This document shows positions 46,415-55,002 of a stretch of DNA of 64,000 nucleotides, piece after piece. Position numbers and translations under genes: made by a program. The notes under the pieces are model-generated. The model made no database searches, had not been told where the DNA came from, and was given only the letters and a program-made list of their open reading frames with translations. Each line of letters starts with the position of its first letter. Positions within the stretch are counted from its first letter, which is position 1. Source of the DNA: Metabacillus indicus LMG 22858 (GTDB lineage Bacteria > Bacillota > Bacilli > Bacillales > Bacillaceae); contig NZ_JGVU02000006.1 in assembly GCF_000708755.2 (NCBI RefSeq), forward strand, positions 124,001 to 188,000, written 5' to 3'.

Positions 46415-47919
46415 CAGCGTGATACCTCCTTATCAGCCGGCAATTCAATTGTATCCTTCTTCCATGAAATAAAGGAGAACAGAATGCCGACGATTAATGC
46501 GCCCGCTGCAACGAGCCAGCCTGAGTAAAGCAGGAATTCTCCTGAGTAAGATCCTCCGCCGTAAGGCTCAGCTCTAAGTTTATCAATCATCATGTAGCCA
46601 AGGATGATTGGAGTGATGACACCCAGACAGATCTTCCACCAAGAACCTAATTGAATGTCGGAAATCTGATTTGCATGAGTTTGAAGATTTGTTGCCTGCT
46701 TAAGGATCCAGATGACAACAACTACTTCTACAAGTCCTGCAAGAGCCACACCAAAGCTGTTGATAAACTCATCTGCTACATCAAGGAAGTTGATGCCGCC
46801 TCTTGTTGCGAACAGAAGAGAGATAATAGCTGAAACTCCGCCTCCGAACAGCACGGCTTTCGTACGGGAAACATTGAATTTATCCTGTACACCCGCAACA
46901 AATGTCTCAACAATCGAAATGAGAGATGTAAGTCCGGCAAGCGTCAGGGATGCGAAGAATAAGAATCCGAAAAGCTGGTTAAATGCCGGGAATTCATTAA
47001 TAATCTGCGGGAATACGATAAATGCAAGACCGATTCCTTTAGAAACGACTTCACTTACCGGAACGCCCTGCTGCATAGCCATAAAACCAAGTGCACTGAA
47101 AACCCCGATTCCTGCAAGAAGCTCAAATGCAGAGTTTCCGAAACCCGTAATGAACGCATTGTTTGTAATATCCGATTTTTTAGGCAGATAGCTTGAGTAC
47201 GTAACCATAATGGCAAATGCAATCGATAAACTGAAGAAGATCTGCCCGTAAGCAGCAACCCACACCTTGCCGTTTGCAATCATGCTCCAGTCAGGTTTGA
47301 AAAATGCCTCAAGACCTAGTGCAGCACCTTCAAGTGTTAATGCCCGGATAACAATAATTAAGAATAAGACCACTAAAGTCGGAATGAAAATTTTGTTTGC
47401 AAGCTCAATCCCTTTTTTAACTCCGGCAAATAAAACACCAAGTGTAACCACCCATACAATCAGGAGCGGAATGAGAACTCCAGGTGCAAATCCGCCAAGT
47501 TCGCCAGGCGCTGCAGCTTGAAGGTAATCATTGAAGAGGAACGTTTGAGTGTCTTTTCCCCAGCTTAAATTTAATGAAAAACCGCTGTATGATATTGCCC
47601 ATGCGATAATGACAGAATAATAAGTAGAAATGACAAATGCTATTCCAACCTGCCACCATCCGAGCCATTCAAACTTCTTGCTTAACCGTGCATACGTTAA
47701 AGGTGCAGAACCGCGGTACTTGTGACCTAGAGTAAATTCCATTACAAGCAGGGGAATACCTGCTGTCAGCAATGCGAAAAGGTACGGGATGAAAAACGAT
47801 CCTCCGCCGTTTTCGTACGCCACTCCAGGAAAACGCCAGATGTTTCCAAGTCCGATTGCCGATCCGACAGCCGCTAAAATAAAGCCTGCCCTTGTTCCCC
47901 ACTGTGGACGATTATCCAT
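46414..47919 (-). CDS. Na+-dependent NSS-family amino-acid symporter (MetP-like)
   Basis: 501 residues from ATG 47919 (MDNRPQWGTRAGF) after AAAGGGGG; an upstream frame extension to 47994 has no RBS. About eleven to twelve helices with the NSS sodium-site segment GSAIGLGNIWRFPG near residue 21. With the overlapping metS it matches MetPS-type importers of methionine and alanine. Substrate is inferred from the small subunit. A good promoter and a weak CodY-like site lie upstream. Confidence 0.9.
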   Translation of the reverse strand: MDNRPQWGTRAGFILAAVGSAIGLGNIWRFPGVAYENGGGSFFIPYLFALLTAGIPLLVMEFTLGHKYRGSAPLTYARLSKKFEWLGWWQVGIAFVISTYYSVIIAWAISYSGFSLNLSWGKDTQTFLFNDYLQAAAPGELGGFAPGVLIPLLIVWVVTLGVLFAGVKKGIELANKIFIPTLVVLFLIIVIRALTLEGAALGLEAFFKPDWSMIANGKVWVAAYGQIFFSLSIAFAIMVTYSSYLPKKSDITNNAFITGFGNSAFELLAGIGVFSALGFMAMQQGVPVSEVVSKGIGLAFIVFPQIINEFPAFNQLFGFLFFASLTLAGLTSLISIVETFVAGVQDKFNVSRTKAVLFGGGVSAIISLLFATRGGINFLDVADEFINSFGVALAGLVEVVVVIWILKQATNLQTHANQISDIQLGSWWKICLGVITPIILGYMMIDKLRAEPYGGGSYSGEFLLYSGWLVAAGALIVGILFSFISWKKDTIELPADKEVSR

Positions 47920-47976
47920 TTGTGTAAAGCCCCCTTTAGCCTTTTCTTCCGAATTTGGAAGAATTATAATTTTTAA

Positions 47977-47991
47977 TATTTTCTGATATTT
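47977..47991. promoter_or_regulatory. Weak CodY-like site downstream of the NSS promoter
   Basis: TATTTTCTGATATTT matches AATTTTCWGAAAATT at 12 of 15 positions, about +10 to +24 from the predicted start. Confidence 0.3.
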
Positions 47992-48007
47992 CAATATAAC
48001 TATACAT

Positions 48008-48036
48008 AGTATAATCGGACATTATGCCTAAGTCAA
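48008..48036 (-). promoter_or_regulatory. Promoter of the NSS transporter operon
   Basis: Minus strand -35 TTGACT, 17-base spacer, -10 TATACT (48013-48008). Confidence 0.7.
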
Positions 48037-48091
48037 AATGATTTTTGAAATTTATTATAGTAAAATGATAAATCTGTCATATTTTCTCGCA

Positions 48092-48127
48092 AAAAAAAGA
48101 CAGAGTCCGCGTGAACTCTGCTTTTTT
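48092..48127 (-). terminator. Terminator of the NhaC-type transporter gene
   Basis: CAGAGT(T)/ACTCTG stem with an eight-base loop, then eight T on the minus strand. Confidence 0.85.
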
Positions 48128-48135
48128 CTTATTTG

Positions 48136-49692
48136 TTAAACAGCTGTTGCCTTTTTCTTGAAAATAAGGATAAAGACAATTAAAAGCACAATTACTGTCA
48201 AAAGTCCCAGAATCATACTTCCGGAAAGTCCAAGAACTAAATATCCAAGAGCTGCCATGATTCCTCCTGACACTGCATATGGAAGCTGCGTCACCACATG
48301 GTCGATGTGATGGCTTCCCGCTCCAGTAGAGGATAGAATCGTCGTATCTGAAATAGGAGAACAGTGATCTCCGAGTACAGCTCCTGCAAGGACAGCCGCC
48401 ATTGCCGGAAGAAGCATCGAAATATCAGTTGCAGCCGTTATTTCGCCTGCTATCGGAAGCATGATGCCGAATGTTCCCCATGACGTTCCTGTAGCAAACG
48501 CCATAAAACCTGCAAGAACGAACAGAATGACAGGCAGGAAGGCTGTATTCATGTTTGACTGCTCTACTAGCCCTGCAAGGTATTCTCCTGTTTTCAGCTG
48601 GCCGATCAAATCAACGATCATCCAGGCAAGCGTCAGAATATAAATGGCCGGAAGCATTGATTTAATGCCCTCAAGGAAAGCTTTTGGCAAGTAGGCAGAA
48701 GAGATGCCTTTGCCTAAATATAAACCAAGTGTAACCACGAGACCGATAAGTCCTCCAATGACAAGCGACTTCGCCACATCCGTGTATTCAAACATTGTAA
48801 GAAGCGTCACTTTAACGCCATCTTCTGCTAGAACGCCTTCATACCCGGTCCAGAGCATGGCGCCTACTGTTCCAATAATCAGGGCAATAATCGGCCAGAC
48901 AAGATTTCCGATCGAGCCTTTATCACTAACAGGCAGATCTTCCTTAATATCTCCGAGCGGCTCTTTTTCAGGATCAAACAATACGCCTTCTTTCATAGCC
49001 CGCTCTTCATGAAACTTCATGCTGCCGAGATTGATGTTGAAGTAGGCCGTTGCAAAAACTAGAGCCAGTGCAGCGAACACATAGTAATTCATAGGAACCA
49101 TCGTCATAAAAGCAGACAACGGGGTATATTCAGAAACACTGTGGGTTGCAAGAATGGTCCCGATCATGGCAATGATATACGCTCCCCAGCTTGAAACCGG
49201 AGAAACAACACACACTGGCGCAGAGGTTGAATCAATAATATAGGCAAGCTTGGCTCTTGAAACTTTCTGCCGGTCTGTAATCGGACGGCTGACCTGACCT
49301 ACAGCCAGTGCGTTGAAATAATCGTCGATAAAAATCATAATGCCCAGAAGTGCAGCGGTAAACTGAGCACCAGCCCGTGTTTTAACACGCTTTTGAGCCC
49401 ATTCGCCAAACGCCCTGCTTCCGCCTGAAATGGAAATCAGCGCAGTCACAACGCCAAGGATAAGCAGGAAAAGAAGAATGAACACATTCCACGTATTGAG
49501 CTCTCCGTCTGCAACAAAGATGGCTTTAAAAGCTCCCCAGATTTTCGAAAGGGTTTCTCCAATGGAAAAGTTTGTGAGAATAAGTGCGGCGGAAAGGATT
49601 CCGACTCCTAGTGAAAGAAGGACTTTCCTTGTAAGTATGACCATCAGAATGGCGATGATCGGGGGAAGAATTGAATAAATAGTGCCTGACAT
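48136..49692 (-). CDS. lysW: NhaC-superfamily transporter, probable lysine permease LysW
   Basis: 518 residues from ATG 49692 (MSGTIYSILPPIIAIL) after AGGAGG. About twelve helices and the NhaC pattern FIDDYFNALAVGQVSRPITD near residue 121 and GDHCSPISDTTILSS near 440. By sequence alone it would be called a Na+/H+ antiporter. A complete lysine riboswitch in its leader, however, argues that it carries lysine, as was proposed for riboswitch-linked NhaC proteins named LysW. Lysine transport is therefore inference from regulation. Confidence 0.85.
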   Translation of the reverse strand: MSGTIYSILPPIIAILMVILTRKVLLSLGVGILSAALILTNFSIGETLSKIWGAFKAIFVADGELNTWNVFILLFLLILGVVTALISISGGSRAFGEWAQKRVKTRAGAQFTAALLGIMIFIDDYFNALAVGQVSRPITDRQKVSRAKLAYIIDSTSAPVCVVSPVSSWGAYIIAMIGTILATHSVSEYTPLSAFMTMVPMNYYVFAALALVFATAYFNINLGSMKFHEERAMKEGVLFDPEKEPLGDIKEDLPVSDKGSIGNLVWPIIALIIGTVGAMLWTGYEGVLAEDGVKVTLLTMFEYTDVAKSLVIGGLIGLVVTLGLYLGKGISSAYLPKAFLEGIKSMLPAIYILTLAWMIVDLIGQLKTGEYLAGLVEQSNMNTAFLPVILFVLAGFMAFATGTSWGTFGIMLPIAGEITAATDISMLLPAMAAVLAGAVLGDHCSPISDTTILSSTGAGSHHIDHVVTQLPYAVSGGIMAALGYLVLGLSGSMILGLLTVIVLLIVFILIFKKKATAV

Positions 49693-49756
49693 GGTAAAAC
49701 CTCCTGGAATTAGTAATGGGGCTACCGGCACGATGCAAGGATAAAAAAGTGCAAAT

Positions 49757-50010
49757 AAAAAAGAGTACGATAGAAAATAACTATCATTACTCTTTTTAGG
49801 TAATGTTATGTTATCCTCCACGATCAGTAGCCCACCATTGCAGATATCCCTGCAATGACAGTGTTACCCTTATTCAAGGTAACCCCAGCTGTGCAGATGT
49901 TGACGCATGCTGCATAACTTCGGCAAAAAAGCCTTTTGTATAGTGATCTCAGTTGTCATCCTCACACTATCTACTCTTCTTTTTCGCGCCTCTACCTCAT
50001 CATGAGACAA
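49757..50010 (-). promoter_or_regulatory. Lysine riboswitch (L box) with terminator
   Basis: On the minus strand the conserved GAGGTAGAGGCGCGAA is followed by AAGAGTA and by several pairing helices (for example GGGGTTACC/GGGTAACA and CATTGCAGGGATATCTGCAATG in parts). The aptamer spans about 49815-50010. It is followed by a strong terminator, AAAAAGAGTAATGATAG/CTATCGTACTCTTTTT (49757-49797), whose 5' arm can compete with aptamer pairing. High lysine should end transcription before the NhaC-type gene. Confidence 0.93.
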
Positions 50011-50087
50011 GGTGAAGTATTCAATTTGTATGCTGATTTAACGGACATATTTCTTTAGCCCCAAAAAGCAGCTCATTAACTAGTTGG

Positions 50088-50116
50088 ATTATATCAATAA
50101 TCTCCTAATCTATCAA
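50088..50116 (-). promoter_or_regulatory. Promoter of the lysine riboswitch leader
   Basis: -35 TTGATA (50116-50111), 17-base spacer, -10 TATAAT (50093-50088); it starts eight bases after the yunB stop. Confidence 0.75.
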
Positions 50117-50123
50117 CAGCAAC

Positions 50124-50891
50124 TTACCTTCCAGTTGATTCCACGGGAACTTCAAGCGCAGGAGGTGAGCTTCCTCCGCCCCCGTTGTAATAGCTTGGCA
50201 CTTGCCCCTGAACAGCTTTAATCGCAATCGGGATGTTGTTTCTTACTGTAGCAGTTCGTGTGGAGAACGGAATGACCACCTCGACATTCACTTCAATTTC
50301 AACTGCTATTTCAATCAGCGCATTGTTAATTCCATACTGCTGAATCGTTTCCTTCACATCAGTCTGCACCTCACCGACAACGTAAAAACGGACGGGCACT
50401 TTCGGACCGAGGTTTCCAATCAGTGCATTATTCGTTGCCTGGCCAAGCGGAATCGAGTAGATGATTCCCTCGCCCTGTTTATCTTTCGTAAGATGCTCGC
50501 CCTCCGGCAGTTCAAGCGCGTCAATATTACCTTTGGAAGCTTCTCTTAAATTCGCCTGAATCTTGTCGGTTGTCTTGGCAAGCACGCTTCTGACAAATTT
50601 GGCGTTAAAATCGATTGTCGTCACATTCCCTTTTTCATCCGTATCAACGACAAACATTTCATCCACATCTACATCTTCTTTAATGTCCTTGTTAATCGCA
50701 TTCTGGATAACAAGTGTCGCAATCCGTTTTGTTTCGGTTTCAGCCACCGTCATTAATGTCGGTTCAATTCCCTTATTAACAATCCACAGCCCCGCAGCTG
50801 TAGATAAGATAAAAAAGACGAGTGAAAGCAGGAATACATATCTGAAAGGAAGCGGCCCTTTTTTATGAGGACGGCTGCGGAATCTGGCCAA
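50124..50891 (-). CDS. yunB: YunB, sporulation protein
   Basis: 255 residues, with one N-terminal transmembrane helix (about residues 19-39) after a basic stretch (MARFRSRPHKKG) and a beta-rich extracytoplasmic domain (PVRFYVVGEVQTDVKETIQQYGINNALIEI). B. subtilis YunB is a sigma-E-dependent sporulation protein related in topology to SpoIIR/YtrI-type membrane proteins; mechanism unknown. RBS GGGGGGATTT precedes ATG. Confidence 0.88.
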   Translation of the reverse strand: MARFRSRPHKKGPLPFRYVFLLSLVFFILSTAAGLWIVNKGIEPTLMTVAETETKRIATLVIQNAINKDIKEDVDVDEMFVVDTDEKGNVTTIDFNAKFVRSVLAKTTDKIQANLREASKGNIDALELPEGEHLTKDKQGEGIIYSIPLGQATNNALIGNLGPKVPVRFYVVGEVQTDVKETIQQYGINNALIEIAVEIEVNVEVVIPFSTRTATVRNNIPIAIKAVQGQVPSYYNGGGGSSPPALEVPVESTGR

Positions 50892-50993
50892 AAATAAATC
50901 CCCCCTTTACAAGCTATATTTATGCATGTAAGGAGGGATGTACGCTATTTTTTTGAAGTTATCTATTAAAACAATGATGTTATACAGTTCGAC

Positions 50994-51296
50994 TCAGAGC
51001 ATTCTAAGCAGGGCATCTCTTCCGCTCATTCCTACGTGGATTCCGCGGTTTTCGGCTTCAAAGGTAATGGATTCAAGCGGAGCATCAAGAAGCTGTTCGA
51101 TCGTCCGGACGCCGACTGCTCTCCCTGCAATAATTCCCCGCTCTTTCAATTTTTCATTCAGCAGCGCTACATCGAGTGCGCCGCACATAATGTACCCTTT
51201 GTCGCTTGTAACAGCCATGAAATTTGTTTTAGGTAAAGCAACCGTTACAGCTGTAAATTGATGACTTCCAATCATAATAGGTGTCATGGATACCAT
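50994..51296 (-). CDS. yunC: YunC, DUF1805 protein
   Basis: 100 residues, DUF1805 fold. Recognisable are GYIMCGALDVALLNEKL and GRAVGVRTIEQLLDAPL. B. subtilis YunC has a solved structure but no assigned activity. RBS GGAAGGGAGTGTGAAAGA. Confidence 0.9.
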   Translation of the reverse strand: MVSMTPIMIGSHQFTAVTVALPKTNFMAVTSDKGYIMCGALDVALLNEKLKERGIIAGRAVGVRTIEQLLDAPLESITFEAENRGIHVGMSGRDALLRML

Positions 51297-51357
51297 CGTT
51301 CTTTCACACTCCCTTCCTTCTGTAATTTATGAAGGCAGGAGGCATTGAGTGTGAAAA

Positions 51358-52758
51358 CTAGGCATTCTTGTACGAATGTCCCTGTTTCAGCTTCCAGGCA
51401 AGGACATCACGCAGCATTTCAGGCATATAATAGGTTTTCTTTTCTGCATGATAAATGGAAGGGTAAAGCACGCCCAAAGTGAACATATCGACTGTCGCAA
51501 CCTCATAGGTGCGGTCAGGATCAATCGGTTCCCCTTGTATAAGAATGCCCGTAATGTGATTTAAACCGTCTGATTTCTGCTCACTGCGAACCTCGATTCC
51601 GTCAAAAATCATCCGGCCCATTACTTTCCCCCTGAATCCAAGCCCTTTTAATCTCAACTGTTCAATTTTTTCTGTCCGTGATTCTGCAATCACTTCTTTC
51701 AGGACATCTCCCTTTAACTGCACTTTACAGGGGTTTATTGGATGCGGACAGATCCTGTGCAGGTCTTTTCTCGTCACTGAGCCTGCTTGTAAAGGTTCCA
51801 GCAGCAGCCCGGCATTGACCATGCTCACATCGCCTTTGCACCATTCCTTGACGGCTGATGCCAGAAGGGCTGTAAAGTCAGAAGGACCAAACCAGTCCAG
51901 CGTGAGATCCCTGTCAAGCACTGTCACTTCCTCTGACAGAATCTCATCGCTTTTCTTCCTCTCCGCATCAAGAAACACTTTTACATCTTCACATTCCGGC
52001 TCTGCAGCAACCGAAATGACATTTGCCGTTTTTGACAAAAGCGTGTCACCGTCAACTGATAATGCCACGTGGCCGATTAAGCTGCAGTTTTTCCCCGCAC
52101 CTGTAAGAAGCACATTATTCACCAGCTTCCCTTTTTCCAGGACGTGGTGGGTATGGGCACCTAAAATGACGTCAATTTCAGGGAATTCCGCAGCCAGGAG
52201 TTCATCGTCATTAATCCCTAAATGAGAAAGCAGAATGATGATATCCGCCTGGTCTTTCATCAACTCCAGCGTTTCGCGAAGACTTTGAAACGGATCCGTT
52301 ACTTTCCATCCGAGAAGCTGATAAAACTTCTCATAGAAGACGCTGACACCAAGAACGGCAGCTCTAGTTCCGTTTGCAAAAGAGAAGATTTTATAAGGCT
52401 CCACCCAGCGGGGACGCTCCCCTGACTCTGTATAAAGATTTGAAAGAATGACCGGAAATACTGCCCGGTCATATAAAGTATCCAGCGCATCATGCGGCAG
52501 CGTTATCCCCTCATTATTGCCGATGGTCACAGCGTCATACTCCAAGCCGTTCAATAGCTCTACATTCGTCTTTCCATTCGTAGCTTCCGTGATTGGATGC
52601 ACACGGTCAAGATGGTCTCCGACATCAACAAGCAGCATCTCTTCCCCATCTTCTGCATGCTCTTTTTTCATCCGCTTCAAGTAGTGAGCAACCATAGGCC
52701 AGTTCTCAAAATAACTGTGCAAATCGTTTGTATGATATAAATGAATGGTCTCAGCCAT
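51358..52758 (-). CDS. yunD: YunD, metallophosphoesterase / 5'-nucleotidase
   Basis: 466 residues from ATG 52758 (MAETIHLYHTNDLHSYF), with AAAAGGGG upstream; a TTG at 52776 lies in the RBS. The metal-binding motifs TNDLHSY, DVGDHLDR, GNNEG and GAHTHH define the calcineurin-like domain, and the C-terminal part is a 5'-nucleotidase domain. There is no signal peptide, so it acts in the cytosol, unlike the secreted relative at the left edge of the window. Confidence 0.92.
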   Translation of the reverse strand: MAETIHLYHTNDLHSYFENWPMVAHYLKRMKKEHAEDGEEMLLVDVGDHLDRVHPITEATNGKTNVELLNGLEYDAVTIGNNEGITLPHDALDTLYDRAVFPVILSNLYTESGERPRWVEPYKIFSFANGTRAAVLGVSVFYEKFYQLLGWKVTDPFQSLRETLELMKDQADIIILLSHLGINDDELLAAEFPEIDVILGAHTHHVLEKGKLVNNVLLTGAGKNCSLIGHVALSVDGDTLLSKTANVISVAAEPECEDVKVFLDAERKKSDEILSEEVTVLDRDLTLDWFGPSDFTALLASAVKEWCKGDVSMVNAGLLLEPLQAGSVTRKDLHRICPHPINPCKVQLKGDVLKEVIAESRTEKIEQLRLKGLGFRGKVMGRMIFDGIEVRSEQKSDGLNHITGILIQGEPIDPDRTYEVATVDMFTLGVLYPSIYHAEKKTYYMPEMLRDVLAWKLKQGHSYKNA

Positions 52759-52791
52759 CAATAGTCCCCTTTTCAAAAAGGTGTTCAGGTT

Positions 52792-53616
52792 TTAGAAAAC
52801 ACCTTCATAAATCAGTTTAAGTCCCGCAAGGATCAAGACAATCCTGAGCAGACTGATGAGCGCTTTTCCAGAAAGCTTTGAGGCAATCAGCGCACCTGCT
52901 TTTCCTCCTGCCCAGGCTCCTGGTATTAAAGCAAGAGCAAACAGCCAGTTTATATTTCCAAGAGCCGCATGCATAACCGAGCTTGTCAGACCAGAGAGAA
53001 AAATAATAAACATAGACGTTGCGACAGCTATATGTGCCGGGAAGAAAAAGAGGAGAATCATCGCAGGCACCATCAGGGCACCGCCGCCAATGCCAAAAAG
53101 ACCGGACAAAAAACCAACGCCAAATGAAATGATGATGGCCGGTACGGGTTTATAAAAATAGACTCCCTCCGCACCTTGCTCACCTTGATATGTACGGACA
53201 ATCTCTTTTTCTCCAAGCTGTCTCGCACTCGGTTTGAGTCTGTCCCTGAGCATCAGCAAAACAGAAACGAAAATCATAAATAAACCAAAATACAGGGAAA
53301 AAGAATCCGTGTTTAAATATTGATTCGCATATGCTCCAATTATTCCTCCAGGCCCGCTCCCGATAAAGAAGATCAGTCCGCTCCTGTAATCCACTTTTTT
53401 CTTTTTCATATAGGCGAGTGTAGAGGAAAGGCCTGTGAAAATGACAACAAGGAGCGAAGTCCCGACCGCTGTCTGAGGGGAAACTCCTTCAAAAATCGTA
53501 AAAAAACCTGATGAAAACAGCATGGCCGGAACGACAATAATGCCTCCCCCAAGGCCAACAAGGCTGCCGATTGTTCCTGCTATAAAGCCTATGAAAATAA
53601 GGAAAATCCATTCCAT
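52792..53616 (-). CDS. yunE: YunE, TauE/SafE-family membrane exporter
   Basis: 274 residues, eight hydrophobic helices in two repeats, each starting with a glycine-rich segment (GSLVGLGGGIIVVPAM and GLFGIGGGALMVPAM). The family exports sulfite, sulfoacetate or other organic anions. Substrate unknown. It is 33 bases upstream of yunD and likely cotranscribed from yunF. Confidence 0.92.
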   Translation of the reverse strand: MEWIFLIFIGFIAGTIGSLVGLGGGIIVVPAMLFSSGFFTIFEGVSPQTAVGTSLLVVIFTGLSSTLAYMKKKKVDYRSGLIFFIGSGPGGIIGAYANQYLNTDSFSLYFGLFMIFVSVLLMLRDRLKPSARQLGEKEIVRTYQGEQGAEGVYFYKPVPAIIISFGVGFLSGLFGIGGGALMVPAMILLFFFPAHIAVATSMFIIFLSGLTSSVMHAALGNINWLFALALIPGAWAGGKAGALIASKLSGKALISLLRIVLILAGLKLIYEGVF

Positions 53617-53635
53617 TTAAACAACCCGCCTCTTT

Positions 53636-54493
53636 CTATTCTCCGCTGAACAAGTCCAGCTGCCTCGGCGCAAGACCCTCATATTCAATCTTCATCAGCT
53701 TTTGCATTTGTTTCGCATTGTCAGCAGCATCTCCGCCGGAATTATTATTAAAGAGGAGAAAAATATCCTCTGTTACCTCTTTCAGTTCTTCAATAAATTC
53801 TGCCCATTGATTCAGCTCGTTCTCATTGTACCTGTATAAATATCTCACTTCGCGCCATTCTTCTCCTTTAGCAGGCTTCGTCCAGCCATGAACATTTCTT
53901 CCGTGCATCCGGATCAGCGTTTTACCTGAGTCTGTGGCCTTCACAACTGCCGGAACCGACCCGCTGCCTGCCTGAGGCTCATCGCATATACTGTGAATCC
54001 ACTTTTCATTCCGCATAAAGGAGAGCGTTTTTTCGCGTGTTTCCGGAGTAAACCACGACTGATGCCTGAACTCAAGAGCAACCGGAACGTCTCCCATTTG
54101 CTCGCGGCACCATCTTAAATAGGTCACATTCTCCTTTTTGCAGTCAAACCACGGCGGAAACTGAAAAAGCACCATGGCAAGCTTTCCTGTCCGTATGTAG
54201 GGTTCAATGGACCTGAGAAAGGCTGCGAACATCTCTTCTTTCGAATCAAAGGGAATGTCCCCGCGCTGATGGCCTGTCATTCCCTGATAAGCCTTCACTA
54301 TGAATTTGAATGACTCAGGAGTTTCACTCACCCATTTTTCTGCATTTCTTACAGGCTGAACCGCATAAAAGCTTGCATCCACTTCAACTGCCGGGAAATG
54401 GGCCGAGTACTCCTTCAGTTTCTCCCCTGCTGCAATTCCGTTAGGGTACAGGGAATCATGGTCTCCCCAGCCTGTCAATCCAATATAGATCAA
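53636..54493 (-). CDS. yunF: YunF, DUF72 protein
   Basis: 285 residues, a TIM-barrel-like DUF72 protein. Family motifs visible: FYAVQPVRNAEKWVSETPESFKF near residue 42, FQFPPWF near 113, ALEFRHQSWF near 140, and LFNNNSGGDAADNA near 250. Function is unknown. It heads the yunFED group; 19 bases separate it from yunE. Confidence 0.92.
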   Translation of the reverse strand: MIYIGLTGWGDHDSLYPNGIAAGEKLKEYSAHFPAVEVDASFYAVQPVRNAEKWVSETPESFKFIVKAYQGMTGHQRGDIPFDSKEEMFAAFLRSIEPYIRTGKLAMVLFQFPPWFDCKKENVTYLRWCREQMGDVPVALEFRHQSWFTPETREKTLSFMRNEKWIHSICDEPQAGSGSVPAVVKATDSGKTLIRMHGRNVHGWTKPAKGEEWREVRYLYRYNENELNQWAEFIEELKEVTEDIFLLFNNNSGGDAADNAKQMQKLMKIEYEGLAPRQLDLFSGE

Positions 54494-54634
54494 TCTGCGT
54501 TCAGCCTCCTTTCGTACGTATCGGTTCTTTTATGATACTACATGGATGAAAAATTTTCATTCTGGATGGTTTGTGCAGTTGATTGGAAGAGGTGATTAAG
54601 GGATTGAATACTGTGAAATATGCGTGAGCTGTTT

Positions 54635-54950
54635 TTAGAACATTTTGCGGGAGGCTGCGCTTTGGCTAAGTGCGCTTATCTCGGCTTTAGAACACTTTCA
54701 CAGATATTGCACTTTGGCTAAGTGCGCTTATCCCGGTTTTAGAACACTTTCACAGATACTGCGCTTTGGCTAAGTGCGCTTATCTCGGCTTTAGAACACT
54801 TTCACAGATATTGCACTTTGGCTAAGTGCGCTTATCCCGGTTTTAGAACACTTTCACAGATACTGCGCTTTGGCTAAGTGCGCTTATCTCAGTTTTAGAA
54901 CACTTCCACCTATGCTTTGATTCGCGTAAGTGCGCTTATCCCTGTACCTT
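54635..54950. repeat. 52-bp tandem array D (6 units)
   Basis: TTAGAAC recurs at 54635, 54687, 54739, 54791, 54843 and 54895, every step exactly 52. A unit reads TTAGAACACTTTCACAG, then A-T-variable bases, GCACTTTGGCTAAGTGC and GCTTATC plus a variable end. GCACTT/AAGTGC is a hairpin with a 5-base loop. The two alternating subtypes (TCTCGGC and TCCCGGT ends) show that pairs of units duplicated together. It occupies the gap between yunF and sufB; 54494-55002 holds no gene. Confidence 0.95.
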
Positions 54951-54961
54951 CAGTTACATAC

Positions 54962-54994
54962 AAAAAAGCCCGCCTCTAAAGGCGAGCTTTTTTT
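54962..54994 (-). terminator. Terminator of the suf operon
   Basis: AAAAAGCTCGCCT/AGGCGGGCTTTTT with a TTAG loop. Confidence 0.92.
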
Positions 54995-55002
54995 CGTTAC
55001 TA

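Noticed and set aside
49693-49821. N-terminal extension of the NhaC-type transporter
   Set aside because: The extension is encoded by the riboswitch terminator and expression platform; the ATG at 49692 has AGGAGG.
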